Origin: Ardenticatenaceae bacterium
GTDB lineage: Bacteria > Chloroflexota > Anaerolineae > Promineifilales > Promineifilaceae
Reading direction: 5' to 3'
Length of the DNA: 64,000 nucleotides
Assembly: GCA_020634455.1 (NCBI GenBank)
Contig: JACKBQ010000002.1
Location: 496,001-560,000, forward strand
Shown: piece by piece, positions 32,238 through 41,423 of the stretch
Numbering within the stretch: position 1 is the stretch's first letter
Layout: each line of letters begins with the position of its first letter
The notes under the pieces: model-generated
The model's database searches: none
Told to the model about the DNA's origin: nothing
Seen by the model: the letters and a program-made list of their open reading frames with translations, nothing else
Made by a program: the position numbers and the translations under genes

Positions 32238-33275
32238 TTACCCTTCGCCTTCCACCGCTTTACCCGCTGCCTTCCAGGCGCGTTTGGCGTCTTCGTAGCC
32301 CAATTCGAACAGCTCATCGTGCCCATCGCGGGTGTAACGAATGATGCGATCTACCGGAATTGCCTTTTGCGGGGCGACGATCAAGGGTTCTGGCAGTGCG
32401 TGAAATTTATCTTCAAAAATGTCGGGGATGCCGTTGCCGTCTTTGTCTTCCAAATCCAGCTGTTCGCCGCGCAGTTGGGCCATGAGCAGGCGATTGGTGG
32501 CTTGCAGGCGAGCATTTTCCACTTGCAACCGCACCAGCTCATTGATGCGACGGAACATTTTCAGGTCTGACTGGAAGGAGGCGAGCAGGGCCCATTCCAG
32601 CATGGTGCTGGCGGCGGTGAGGATGTTTTTTGGCGTGGGCAGCACAGGGTCGCTGGCCTCATCATCTTCCCAGGGGGTCATGATGACTACCACAATTTCC
32701 TCTGCGCCTGCGTCAATGGCCGGGCCGAGCGGGGTGTTGGCCACGGTGGCGCCGTCCCAGTAGAGCGTGTCGTTAAGCTGGGTGGCGGGGTAAACGATGG
32801 GGATGGAGCAGCTGGCAATGATGTGGTTTAGCTCGATCTTTTCGCGGCGCATTTTGCTGGGGTAAACGTCGTCACTGTTGCCAAAGACGTGCAGTTGGCC
32901 GCTGTTAATCTCGGTAGCCGTGACGCGCAGGTGAACGGCCGCTTCCGCCGAGTTGAGCCGCTCAAAATCAACCCAGCCGTGTTCTTGCAAAGTGTTCCGC
33001 AGAGGGGATGTGTCCAGCAGGTAGTTGCCTTCTAGCAAATTCCAATGAGTCTTTTGCACATCTTCGGTGGTGAGCCGCTGCCATAGTGCCCACAGCGAGC
33101 GGGAATTGTGCCCGGAGGCCAGCGCCGCGCCGTTGACGGCACCGATGGAGGTGCCCGCGACGATGTTGGGGAACCATTCGTGCTCTTCCAAAAAGCGCAT
33201 GACGCCTACATGGTAGGCACCACGCCCGCCGCCACCGGAAAGAATAAGCGCGTTTTTGCGGGATTCTGTTGGCAT
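32238..33275 (-). CDS. Patatin-like phospholipase with a calcium-loop-like insert
   Basis: 345 residues from the ATG preceded by AGGAGGT. Active-site motifs match its neighbour: 'LILSGGGGRGAYHVGVMRFLEEHEW', 'VAGTSIGAVNGAALASG', 'YWDGATVANTPLGPAI'. Unlike the paralogue it carries 'DLEDKDGNGIPDIFEDKF' (about 280-300). The DxDGNGxPD pattern resembles EF-hand or thrombospondin-type calcium loops. A longer start at 33344 is possible but has no ribosome site. The pair probably arose by tandem duplication and diverged. Confidence 0.88.
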   Translation of the reverse strand: MPTESRKNALILSGGGGRGAYHVGVMRFLEEHEWFPNIVAGTSIGAVNGAALASGHNSRSLWALWQRLTTEDVQKTHWNLLEGNYLLDTSPLRNTLQEHGWVDFERLNSAEAAVHLRVTATEINSGQLHVFGNSDDVYPSKMRREKIELNHIIASCSIPIVYPATQLNDTLYWDGATVANTPLGPAIDAGAEEIVVVIMTPWEDDEASDPVLPTPKNILTAASTMLEWALLASFQSDLKMFRRINELVRLQVENARLQATNRLLMAQLRGEQLDLEDKDGNGIPDIFEDKFHALPEPLIVAPQKAIPVDRIIRYTRDGHDELFELGYEDAKRAWKAAGKAVEGEG

Positions 33276-33336
33276 CCTCGACCTCCTTGGAAAATAAAAT
33301 ACGGAACACAGAGAGATGAACTCCCTTTCTCTAATA

Positions 33337-35601
33337 TTAACCAATCAGGTAGGCTGGGCGAACGGCCGTTTCCCCAGCCGCAATATCTTCAGAGCCAGGT
33401 GGCCGGACAGGGAGCACAATGTTGAAGCTGCTGCCTGGCAAGCGTTCCTCGTCTTCGCCTTCAGATTCCACCCAAATACGGCCGCCGTGCGCTTCAATCA
33501 CACCCTTGGCGATGGGCAGCCCTAACCCTGGCCCGGCTCCTTTGAACTTGGTGCTGCCAGTGGAATGCAGCTGCGGGTCGCCAATGCGGAAGAACTTCTC
33601 AAAAATCAGCGTATGAAACTTGGGGTCAATGCCAATACCGGTATCCTGAATCAGAATTTCCAGGAATTCTTCATCGTAGGTTTGGCCCTGAACAATGGCG
33701 GCCTTTACAGAAATACGGCCGCTATCCGGCGTATATTTCACCGCATTGCCTAATAAATTGGTAAACGCCTGCACCAATCGCTTGAAATCGGCATAAATGG
33801 GGGGCAGTTCATCTACCCCCGCCAGTTCCAGCCGGATGCGCCGTTCGCGCATTGCCTGAATGAGCGGCTCTACTGCCAGTCGCAGCACGGTATCCAGCTG
33901 AGTCTTGACAAAGGTGAGCTGCATACCATCCACATCCAGCTGGCTGGCGTCTAGCATGGCGGTGATGAGCCGCTCTAGCTGCAAAGTGGCCCGGTTGATG
34001 TGCCCCACAATTTCGCGGGTTTGCTCCCGCGTCAGAGCGTTTTCCTCGTTCATAGCCGACAAAATATCGGCATACCCTTTCACCTGCGTCAGCGGCGTGC
34101 GCAGTTCGTGCGAGGCAATGGTGATGAAGTCTGACTTCACCCGATCCATGATTTCCAGCTTCTCATTTTGATCAACCAAATCTATGTTCAGGTAACGAAT
34201 ATGTTCATTTTGTTCATTAATTTCGCTAAAGAGCCGGGCATTTTGCAGCGCAACCACCGTCTGGTCGGCCAGAGTTTGCATGAGTTCCAGTTCGTTGGGC
34301 TGGTAAGGTACGGCCGAATTTTTTGGCCCCACACCAATCAGCCCCACAATCTCCGTGCCGCTGCTTACCGGCACGTACACTTCCATTGTCATTTCTGCCA
34401 GCCAACTTTTTTCCTGATCATTCAAACCGTTAAACGCCGGGTTGAAATCCAACTCGTACTGCAATAGCGGCTGGTGCTGGTTCATCAAGGCGTTAATTAA
34501 CAGATCGTTGTAGGAAAAACGAATTGGATGGCGGGGCACAATGCCCATCGCTGGAATCGGCTCGACTTCGTACCCACCTTTTTCCAGCTCCGTAACCAGC
34601 ATCAAGGTGCCTCGATTGGTTTCCAAAAGCTCGCTCAGCGTGCCCACAATCAGCAAGGAAATTTGCTGCACATCCAACGTCCGCGAGATAGCCTGGCTGT
34701 AATGGCGCACAACCTGCCCGGCGTTAACGCCTTCCCCGCGCAGGTAGCGGTGTACCAAATGGCTGATCAGCTGGCGAAACGGTTGGTACAGGAAAAAGCC
34801 CAAGGTAATGACCAGGGCGATGAGAATTGAAGTGAGAATGTCATTGCTGCGATTGAGCGCAGAGCCAAATTGAAAGACGATGATGACCGAGAGGATGAGC
34901 GGCAGGGCAGACAGCGTGTTGATGATGACAAAGGCAATGGCGCGCTGGGCGCGGGCGCGCACATCAAAAATTCGGAAGGAAGCGACGCCGTAGGCCAACC
35001 CTCCCATGCCCAAAGCGCGTAAGATTTGCCCGCTGAGGATGAAGCCAAGCTGGTCGAAGAATTGAATGAACTCGCCCAGAAAGAGCATGAGCAATACGGA
35101 AAACCAGAAAAGCAGCCGATTGGCGTGCCAGGGGAAGCTGGTTTTGCGGTATTCACGCCAGGTTGCCAATAGCAAGCCACCTGTCAAGCCACCCCAGGCC
35201 AGGTACACAGCCAGAGTGCCATTGCTGGTTAGCAGAATACGGCCGTCTGGCAAAAAGAAGCGGTGGTTGGGAGCCAGCAGGTTGATGAGAACGGCCGTTA
35301 AAACTGCCGCACCACCCAAAAACAGGTATCGCTTGGCTGGCTGCCATTCCAAAAAAGCGGCCGTTGTTGCTGCCAAAGTGCATACTGCCAACAGTAAAAT
35401 AATGTTCGAGAAATTTGCAATGGGAACGAGATTTTCAAAATAGAGGGCAAATTCCCACCCAATGGACACAATGAGCGAAAGAATGAGCCAGGTCGTTTGA
35501 CTTTTGTCAGGACGGCTGCGAATTTGGGGCAGGATGAGCAGCACCAGGTAAAAACCGGCGGCTATGAGGGGAAGGTAAAGATTGGCTTCGTATGCGTTCA
35601 T
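33337..35601 (-). CDS. Membrane sensor histidine kinase (7TM-like, GAF, HisKA, HATPase)
   Basis: 754 residues. About eight hydrophobic segments fill residues 5-275. A GAF domain follows (about 305-460, 'DVQQISLLIVGTLSELLETNRGTLML'), then a short coiled coil. HisKA has 'ITIASHELRTPLTQVKGY' with the phospho-His near 497, and HATPase_c carries 'NLLGNAVKYTPDSG' and 'GTGIGIDP'-like G boxes. No response regulator is adjacent; the next gene downstream encodes a patatin, so this is probably an orphan kinase. Confidence 0.88.
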   Translation of the reverse strand: MNAYEANLYLPLIAAGFYLVLLILPQIRSRPDKSQTTWLILSLIVSIGWEFALYFENLVPIANFSNIILLLAVCTLAATTAAFLEWQPAKRYLFLGGAAVLTAVLINLLAPNHRFFLPDGRILLTSNGTLAVYLAWGGLTGGLLLATWREYRKTSFPWHANRLLFWFSVLLMLFLGEFIQFFDQLGFILSGQILRALGMGGLAYGVASFRIFDVRARAQRAIAFVIINTLSALPLILSVIIVFQFGSALNRSNDILTSILIALVITLGFFLYQPFRQLISHLVHRYLRGEGVNAGQVVRHYSQAISRTLDVQQISLLIVGTLSELLETNRGTLMLVTELEKGGYEVEPIPAMGIVPRHPIRFSYNDLLINALMNQHQPLLQYELDFNPAFNGLNDQEKSWLAEMTMEVYVPVSSGTEIVGLIGVGPKNSAVPYQPNELELMQTLADQTVVALQNARLFSEINEQNEHIRYLNIDLVDQNEKLEIMDRVKSDFITIASHELRTPLTQVKGYADILSAMNEENALTREQTREIVGHINRATLQLERLITAMLDASQLDVDGMQLTFVKTQLDTVLRLAVEPLIQAMRERRIRLELAGVDELPPIYADFKRLVQAFTNLLGNAVKYTPDSGRISVKAAIVQGQTYDEEFLEILIQDTGIGIDPKFHTLIFEKFFRIGDPQLHSTGSTKFKGAGPGLGLPIAKGVIEAHGGRIWVESEGEDEERLPGSSFNIVLPVRPPGSEDIAAGETAVRPAYLIG

Positions 35602-35792
35602 GTATGCGAGTTACTGCCCGGCAGATATGTCATGGCAACCAATTTGGTAGGGGCACCCTACATTTTGGTGACAGGGCCGTTAAATTTTGCACTACTCGGT
35701 GAGCCTATTGTAATGGTTGGCAATAGCAATGGCAAAGTTGGATTTCAGGAATGGTACCAGTGTACCATGTCTCCCGTCAGGGTTGAGTAAAG

Positions 35793-35819
35793 AAAAAAGC
35801 GCAGCATGTCGCTGCGCTT
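35793..35819 (-). terminator. Intrinsic terminator of the tRNA-Ser gene
   Basis: AAGCGCAGC (35797-35805), 5-nt loop, GCTGCGCTT (35811-35819). On the minus strand the stem is followed by a T run (positions 35798-35793). Confidence 0.85.
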
Positions 35820-35823
35820 CTTG

Positions 35824-35911
35824 TGGCGGAGAGGGCGGGATTCGAACCCGCGATACCTTCCGGTATACACGCTTTCCAAGCGTGCGCACTAAGCCTCTAT
35901 GCGACCTCTCC
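35824..35911 (-). tRNA. tRNA-Ser (anticodon GGA)
   Basis: On the minus strand GGAGAGG (35911-35905) begins the acceptor stem, matched by CCTCTCC near the 3' end, discriminator G and an encoded CCA (35826-35824). The anticodon arm reads ACGCTTGGAAAGCGT, giving anticodon GGA (codons UCC/UCU). A long variable arm (TATACCGGAAGGTAT) is diagnostic of class II serine tRNA. The T arm is GCGGGTTCGAATCCCGC. A strong terminator follows. Confidence 0.97.
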
Positions 35912-35975
35912 GAATCGGACTGGAATTATAGTGCGAGATGGCAGGTTTGCAAGCCTGATTGTGAATTTGCGCACG

Positions 35976-37583
35976 TTACCAGCCAACGGCCGTTCCATCA
36001 TTCCTTGGTTCGCTGCCGCCAATGAGAACGCCGCTTTCAGGATGACGCACAATAACTTGCCCGCCGCCATAATGCAGCGGTTTGCCCTTTTCCCACAAGT
36101 CGTGGCCCCGGTTTTGCAAATTTTGGCGGATTTCGTCGGAAACGGCCGTTTCCAAAGCCACCTGCTTATCTTTTAGCCAGTTAAAACGAGGGGCGTCCAG
36201 CGCCGTTTGCGGATCCATGCCAAATTCCACCAGATTCAACCCCACCTGCAAATGACCCTGCGGCTGCATGAAGCCGCCCATTACCCCAAAACTGCTCCAT
36301 GCCTGCCCATCTTTGGTGATAAAACCGGGGATGATAGTGTGATACGGCCGTTTGCCCGGTGCCGCCTCATTGGGATGGCCCGGCTCCAAACTAAAGTTGG
36401 CTCCCCGATTTTGCAGCTGCACCCCCGTGCTGCCCGCCGTGATGCCACTGCCAAAACCCATGTACAAACTTTGAATCCAGCTCACCATGTTGCCGTTGCC
36501 ATCCGCCACCGTCAGGTAAACCGTGTCGCCGATGGTTTGGGGCGTGCCGGGTGTCGGTTGCAAAGCGCTGCCCGGCTGGATGAGCGCATGACGGCTTTGC
36601 GTGTAGCTGTCGCTCAGCAGCGCGGCGATGGGCACATTTGCCTGGCGCGGGTCGGCGATGGTGGCGTGGGCGTCGGCAAAAGCCAGCTTCATCGCCTCGA
36701 TGAGCGCGTGGTAATAATCGGCCGTGCCGTAGCCCAGCGCGGGCAAATCGAACTGTTTGGCAATGTTGATGGCCAGCAGCGCGGTCAAGCCTTGGCCGTT
36801 GGGCGGAATTTCATGAAAAACAATGCCATCTTTGTATTCCACGCTGATTGGTTCTACCCATTCTGCCTGGTACCTGGCCAGGTCATCTTCGGTGAGAACA
36901 CCGCCGTCAGCCTGTATCGCCTGGGCAATCTGCCGGGCAATATCGCCTTGGTAAAACGCCTCCACGCCATTTTCGGCGATGGTTTGCAGGGTGCGGGCAA
37001 ATTCCGGGTTTTGGAACAGTTCGGCGGCGCGGGGGGAACGGCCGTTTGGTAACCAAACGCGCTTGGAATCTGGCAATCGGCTCATCTTTTCAGTGGAAAG
37101 GTGCCAGGATCGGGCGATGCGCTGACTTACGGGGTAGCCATCCCGTGCGTAAGCGATGGGGCGCTGAAGCAGCGTATCCAAGCCCATGCTGCCGAACCGT
37201 TCCAGCGCCAACTGCCAACCGCGCAGGCTGCCCGGAACCGTCACCGCCAGGCCGCCAATGGCGGGAAATTCTTTATGACCTTGACTGCGAACGAAATCGG
37301 CCGTTAAGCCCATTGGGGCAGGGCCGCTGGCGTTCAGGCCATACAATTTTTGCTCATCCGCCTGCCAGATCAGGGCAAAGGCATCACCGCCAATGCCCGT
37401 AGAACATGGCTCAACAACACACAACGTGGCGACGGTGGCGATGGCTGCGTCCAGGGCATTGCCGCCTGCCTTTAGCACATCCAGCCCGGCCATCGCGGCC
37501 AGCGGCTGGCTGGTGGCTACAAGTCCGTTGTGGGCAATGATGTTTGAGCGGCGGCTAGGGAATTGAAATTGTTCAAAATTCAT
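35976..37583 (-). CDS. ggt: Gamma-glutamyltransferase
   Basis: 535 residues, no evident signal peptide. 'HNGLVATSQPLAAMAGLDVLKAGGNALDAAIATVATLCVVEP.STGIGGDAFAL' at the N-terminus. The autoprocessing Thr is in 'GDTVYLTVADGNGNMVS' (about 355). 'ITAGSTGVQLQNRGANFS' and 'KRPYHTIIPGF' follow. It is translated as a proenzyme that cleaves itself into large and small subunits. It transfers or hydrolyses gamma-glutamyl groups, for example of glutathione-like peptides. Divergent from lexA (182-bp shared upstream region). The lack of a signal sequence suggests a cytoplasmic enzyme. Confidence 0.88.
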   Translation of the reverse strand: MNFEQFQFPSRRSNIIAHNGLVATSQPLAAMAGLDVLKAGGNALDAAIATVATLCVVEPCSTGIGGDAFALIWQADEQKLYGLNASGPAPMGLTADFVRSQGHKEFPAIGGLAVTVPGSLRGWQLALERFGSMGLDTLLQRPIAYARDGYPVSQRIARSWHLSTEKMSRLPDSKRVWLPNGRSPRAAELFQNPEFARTLQTIAENGVEAFYQGDIARQIAQAIQADGGVLTEDDLARYQAEWVEPISVEYKDGIVFHEIPPNGQGLTALLAINIAKQFDLPALGYGTADYYHALIEAMKLAFADAHATIADPRQANVPIAALLSDSYTQSRHALIQPGSALQPTPGTPQTIGDTVYLTVADGNGNMVSWIQSLYMGFGSGITAGSTGVQLQNRGANFSLEPGHPNEAAPGKRPYHTIIPGFITKDGQAWSSFGVMGGFMQPQGHLQVGLNLVEFGMDPQTALDAPRFNWLKDKQVALETAVSDEIRQNLQNRGHDLWEKGKPLHYGGGQVIVRHPESGVLIGGSEPRNDGTAVGW

Positions 37584-37630
37584 GGGGTTTCCTTAAAATT
37601 TTGTACCAGATGGGGGTGTGCAACTGCATC

Positions 37631-37659
37631 TTGACACCGAACAGGTGTTCGTGTATACT
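37631..37659 (+). promoter_or_regulatory. lexA promoter with embedded SOS box
   Basis: TTGACA (37631-37636), 17-bp spacer, TATACT (37654-37659). The spacer contains CGAACAGGTGTTCG (37638-37651), a perfect match to the Gram-positive/Chloroflexi-type SOS operator CGAAC-N4-GTTCG. LexA bound here would cover the region between -35 and -10, giving tight autorepression. The divergent ggt gene could also be affected. Confidence 0.9.
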
Positions 37660-37765
37660 CCACCCAGAACAAATGAGCGATTGTCATAATGTGTGCAAAC
37701 TACAATTCTCCACGTAGTTTATCAGATTTGGTGGTATCGCGGCATGGAACCTAGGAGAAGGCACA

Positions 37766-38467
37766 ATGGCCAAGAAAGCATTATCTGAGCGTCAAAAAAA
37801 TATTTTGGCATATATCCAAGAATATGTTGCTGAATTTGGACGACCCCCTACGATTCGGGAAATTGGTGGCGCGGTAAACATTAGCTCCACCTCGGTTGTG
37901 AATTACAACCTTACCAAGCTGAAAGAGCGCGGGCTACTTGAGCGAGACTCTGATGTGTCTCGCGGTTTGCGCTTAACGGAGAAGGTGGCCGAAACAACCG
38001 GGAAGGCGGTGGCTGCGGTTGGCAAGGTGGTGGAAGAGGTGAATACGGCCGTTTCCAACCTGCTCCGTGTACCTTTGGTGGGCAACATTGTGGCAGGCTC
38101 CCCCATTGAAGGTGTTAATGGCGATTTTTCTGTTTACGATGATGAGGATGCCATTGAATTGAGCAGCAGCATGATTCCCGGACGCAAAGATGATTTGTTC
38201 GCCTTGCGCGTCAGTGGAGATTCTATGATTGATGCAATGGTAAATGACGGCGACATTGTGATTATGCGGCCAGAGTACAACGTGCGGGATGGCGATATGG
38301 TTGCCGTTTGGCTCCGCGATGACACGACCACACTGAAATATTTCTTTCAGGAAGGTAAAAAGGTTCGGTTGCAACCTGCTAATCCGACGATGGATCCGAT
38401 TTATGTAGACCGCAAGGATGTGCAAGTGCAGGGCAAAGTGATGATGGTGCTGCGCCAGACGGCGTAG
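37766..38467 (+). CDS. lexA: LexA SOS repressor / S24 autoprotease
   Basis: 233 residues. Winged-helix domain 1-70 ('LSERQKNILAYIQEYVAEFGRPPTIREIGGAVNISSTSVVNYNL'). A linker of about 30 residues (72-103) is longer than usual and carries NTAV, encoded by an ACGGCCGT copy. The self-cleavage site is Ala110-Gly111 ('NIVAGSPIEG'). The catalytic dyad is Ser153 ('SGDSMIDAM') and Lys191 ('TTTLKYF'). On DNA damage RecA filaments trigger cleavage and relieve repression. An AGGAGAAGG site precedes the ATG. It is preceded by its own SOS box and followed by a strong terminator. Confidence 0.95.
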   Translation: MAKKALSERQKNILAYIQEYVAEFGRPPTIREIGGAVNISSTSVVNYNLTKLKERGLLERDSDVSRGLRLTEKVAETTGKAVAAVGKVVEEVNTAVSNLLRVPLVGNIVAGSPIEGVNGDFSVYDDEDAIELSSSMIPGRKDDLFALRVSGDSMIDAMVNDGDIVIMRPEYNVRDGDMVAVWLRDDTTTLKYFFQEGKKVRLQPANPTMDPIYVDRKDVQVQGKVMMVLRQTA

Positions 38468-38486
38468 CGGCAAGTAAACAGAAGTG

Positions 38487-38520
38487 AATGGACGGCCGTT
38501 TCTTGCCGTCCATTTTTTTT
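38487..38520 (+). terminator. Intrinsic terminator of lexA
   Basis: AATGGACGGC (38487-38496), 8-nt loop, GCCGTCCATT (38505-38514), T run to 38520. The left arm and loop include an ACGGCCGT copy (38492-38499). Confidence 0.9.
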
Positions 38521-38570
38521 ATCAATATTTCTAGAACGGATGGTCTATATCGGGCGCTTGGGAACCCAAA

Positions 38571-39812
38571 ATGAGTGAGAAAGAAACCTGGCAAAAAATG
38601 AATAAAGAGGAGCGATTGCGACACCAATTAGAGTTGCAGTCGCGACAAATTGAGCGTGTGTTTTCTACGCACCAGGTGCCAACGCGAGTCGCTGGCGGAC
38701 ATGTAGAAACACAATCTATCCGGTTTGATTTGCAGTCGCATCTGGAATCTGGTTTGCACCGTTTGCGCGGCTTAAAGCATGATCTGCTCTCGGTGCTGGG
38801 GGTTACAGACGTATCGCTGGTGAAGGATGAGCGCGGCCAATGGCGGTTGGATATTGTGCGACCGCATGAAGCGCCGGTGTCGTTGTTGGATTTGTTACCT
38901 TTGCTGCCAGAGCTACCGGAAAGTACGGCCGTTCTCGGCATGGATGAAGAGGGCGCACCGCTGTTGCTGCCTTTTGCCAATCCAGACATTACCCACGCGC
39001 TAGTTGTGGGTATGAATGGTGGGGGGAAAACAGCTTTGCTGCGCACTATGGCCGTCTCCCTGGCGATGGCCAATCGGCAATCCAAACTGCAACTGCTGGT
39101 GATTGATCCAAACCAACCAGGGCGTGCCACCGGTGAATTAGCTCCGCTTATGTTCTTGCCCCACTTGTTGAGCCAGGTGGTAGATTTGGTGAACGAGGCC
39201 CGGAGCACGCTGCAAATTTTGGTTGATGAAATGTACCATCGCCTAAAGTATGAAACAGTCCGTCCCACAATTGTGGTGCTGATAGACAATGCCGAAATCC
39301 TCTTTGCTGCTAACGATGCAGACACGGAGGCAGCCTTGGCTGAGCTGCTCCAGCGTGGGGCTGAGGCGGGCATCCATTTGGTTTTGGCCACCAGCCAGCC
39401 GACAGCGGACTGGTTAAGCAGCGTAGCGCGCACTAATTTACCCCTGCGGTTGGTGGGGCAGGTGCGTGATGAGGCCGAATCTTTGGCGGCAACGGCCGTT
39501 CCTGGTGCAGATGCCCACGCTTTGTTAGGCGAGGGGGATTTCTTGGCCGTGGCAGATGGTCAGGTGGTTCATTTTCAAGCGGCCTTCATTGGCAATTACG
39601 ATTTGCATTTGACGCTGGAGACGATACATCGCAACCGCCCACAGCCGTTGCTGGCTCAACCTTTGTGGTTAGGCGAAGGTGAGAATGATTCACCGGCATA
39701 CAGTTGGGAGCGGGACGGTAATTTGCCACAGGCCGTGGTCACAGATATTTCGACAAACCACAAAGATTCGACATTGGTAGATATTTTTGAGGATGAATCA
39801 GAGGAAGGTTAG
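38571..39812 (+). CDS. Soluble FtsK/SpoIIIE-type ATPase
   Basis: 413 residues. The N-terminal 1-60 is a charged helical region. An FtsK-like RecA-fold motor follows: 'LPFANPDITHALVVGMNGGGKTALLRTMAVSLAM' (Walker A, about 150), 'LLVIDPNQPG', Walker B-like 'TIVVLIDNAEILF' (about 240), and 'GIHLVLATSQPTADWLSSVARTNLPLRLVGQV' (about 275), typical of FtsK/SpoIIIE. There are no membrane helices and no gamma DNA-orienting domain, so it is not the cell-division translocase. Possibly a DNA pump or a secretion/conjugation-like ATPase. It sits behind lexA but after a terminator, and is coupled to the small gene at 39814. Confidence 0.75.
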   Translation: MSEKETWQKMNKEERLRHQLELQSRQIERVFSTHQVPTRVAGGHVETQSIRFDLQSHLESGLHRLRGLKHDLLSVLGVTDVSLVKDERGQWRLDIVRPHEAPVSLLDLLPLLPELPESTAVLGMDEEGAPLLLPFANPDITHALVVGMNGGGKTALLRTMAVSLAMANRQSKLQLLVIDPNQPGRATGELAPLMFLPHLLSQVVDLVNEARSTLQILVDEMYHRLKYETVRPTIVVLIDNAEILFAANDADTEAALAELLQRGAEAGIHLVLATSQPTADWLSSVARTNLPLRLVGQVRDEAESLAATAVPGADAHALLGEGDFLAVADGQVVHFQAAFIGNYDLHLTLETIHRNRPQPLLAQPLWLGEGENDSPAYSWERDGNLPQAVVTDISTNHKDSTLVDIFEDESEEG

Positions 39813-39813
39813 G

Positions 39814-40038
39814 ATGAACGTTGGCATGTTGTGGCTGGATGACGATAGAACGAGAAGTTTGGATGAGAAGGTGAGTCGGGCGGTGGATTATTATCGGGAG
39901 AAGTACGGCCGTATGCCCGACCTTTGCCTGGTTAACAAAACGATGCTCGCTGAGGAAAAGCTAGTAGGAAAGGTAAGCGTCCAGCCACAGTCAGCAATTT
40001 TGCCGCATCATTTTTGGGTAGGGATGCGAGCTTCCTGA
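39814..40038 (+). CDS. Small unknown protein coupled to the FtsK-like ATPase
   Basis: 74 residues. The ATG comes 2 nt after the ATPase stop and uses the GAGGAAGG in its 3' end, so translation is coupled. Pattern: 'MLWLDDD..RSLDEKVSRAVDYYREKYGRMPDLCLVN' then a beta-rich end 'ILPHHFWVGM'. A basic, soluble mixed alpha/beta protein; no family recognised. The tight coupling suggests a partner or inhibitor of the ATPase. Confidence 0.7.
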   Translation: MNVGMLWLDDDRTRSLDEKVSRAVDYYREKYGRMPDLCLVNKTMLAEEKLVGKVSVQPQSAILPHHFWVGMRAS

Positions 40039-40043
40039 GTAGA

Positions 40044-41276
40044 CTACTCTTTAGCAACCATCAAAATTGAGCGGCTGCCACCTTCAATATGAGTCAAGCG
40101 AGCCTGGTAGGTACGGCCGTCTTCACCCTCAAGTTCGGCCGTGTGTTGCATGTTACCATCTGGACTTTGCAAAATAAACGCAATCGCAGCCTGATTTTTA
40201 AGCAGTTTGTTAATGGGGTGCCCTACAACTTTTGCCTCTGGCAAATCAAAAGCGTCGCGTGCTGCCTGGTTTAGCAGTCGCAATTTTTCATCAGAATCAA
40301 CCACCAGAACAGGATCATGAATCTGATCCACCACAACAGAAAGTGTTACTCGCTGTTGCTCGATGTCGGAATAGATGTTGGCATTGTTAATGGCGATAGT
40401 GGCGTAGCCGCCCAAGGCAGAAAGCGCCCGTGTGTCATTGCTGTCAAACGAGGTTTCCTTAAGTCGGTTGGTAACACCCAACACGCCAATCGGCTTGTTT
40501 TGCAGGATGAGCGGGACGTAAATGAGCGATTTTACCAGCAGCGCTGTATGCGTTCGCTTCCATTGCGAATCGTTACCAATGGCAACGGCTCGTTTGGTTT
40601 GCAGAACTTTACCGGCAAGGCTGTCGTTGACGCGCTTGCGCATGGATTGGGCTTTAGAGTCCAAATTTTTTGAGGCGCGAATGTACAGTTCGTTTTGCTC
40701 TTCATCCAGAAGCATCAGGGAACCTTCTTCTGCACCTACCACGTAAACGGCCGCTTCCACCACACGGTGCAGCACTTCCTCCAAATCCAGCGAAGATGCG
40801 ACGGATTTGCCGACGCCATACAGCACATTCAGCTCCTGGGCACGTCGCTGTAGTTGCGAATTGCTTTCCATGAGCTGCTGCACCAATTGGTCGCGCTCAC
40901 GTTGCAGGCGGCTTTCTCGCAAGGCCCGATCCACCGAGTCACTAATTTCATCAGCGTCGAATGGTTTGATCACGTAATCTCGAATACCCAGACGGAAGGC
41001 AGCAACGGCCGTTTCTTCTGAACCATGTGCTGTTGCCAAAATAGCGGGGATTTCCACGCCACGCTCGCGCAGCTTTTCCAACACTTCCAGCCCGGTCAGG
41101 CGCGGCATTTGCTGATCTACAATCATCAGGTCTGGCTCTTTGGCAATTGCCATTTCCAAACCCATCAGCCCATTTGAGGCTTGTAGAACTTCAAACCCTT
41201 TTGGTTGCAAAATATATTCGGAGAGAAAGTCTCGAATCTCTTGCGAATCATCAATAATGAGTACGCGTTCGTACAT
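40044..41276 (-). CDS. Response regulator with GAF and PAS domains
   Basis: 410 residues. Receiver domain 1-122 with phospho-Asp54 ('LMIVDQQMPRLTG') and 'IKPFDADEI'. A coiled coil follows (125-160), GAF (about 165-300, 'VASSLDLEEVLHRVVEAAVYVVGAEEGSLML') and PAS (about 305-410, 'VVVDQIHDPVLVVDSDEKLRLLNQAARDAF'). There is no output DNA-binding or enzymatic domain, so it likely relays signals by protein contact. Convergent with the small gene at 40038 and divergent from the peptide-binding lipoprotein gene. Confidence 0.88.
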   Translation of the reverse strand: MYERVLIIDDSQEIRDFLSEYILQPKGFEVLQASNGLMGLEMAIAKEPDLMIVDQQMPRLTGLEVLEKLRERGVEIPAILATAHGSEETAVAAFRLGIRDYVIKPFDADEISDSVDRALRESRLQRERDQLVQQLMESNSQLQRRAQELNVLYGVGKSVASSLDLEEVLHRVVEAAVYVVGAEEGSLMLLDEEQNELYIRASKNLDSKAQSMRKRVNDSLAGKVLQTKRAVAIGNDSQWKRTHTALLVKSLIYVPLILQNKPIGVLGVTNRLKETSFDSNDTRALSALGGYATIAINNANIYSDIEQQRVTLSVVVDQIHDPVLVVDSDEKLRLLNQAARDAFDLPEAKVVGHPINKLLKNQAAIAFILQSPDGNMQHTAELEGEDGRTYQARLTHIEGGSRSILMVAKE

Positions 41277-41423
41277 AAATGCCTTTCCTTACGCTGGGAG
41301 GTATCACTGTTCCTAATATTACTACTCGCTGTATAAGCATGCAACAACAGAAATGTACCTTATACACGCCTCACTTTACACACAGATATTACTAGCCAAT
41401 AACCCAATAACGCCTAAAAAAAC

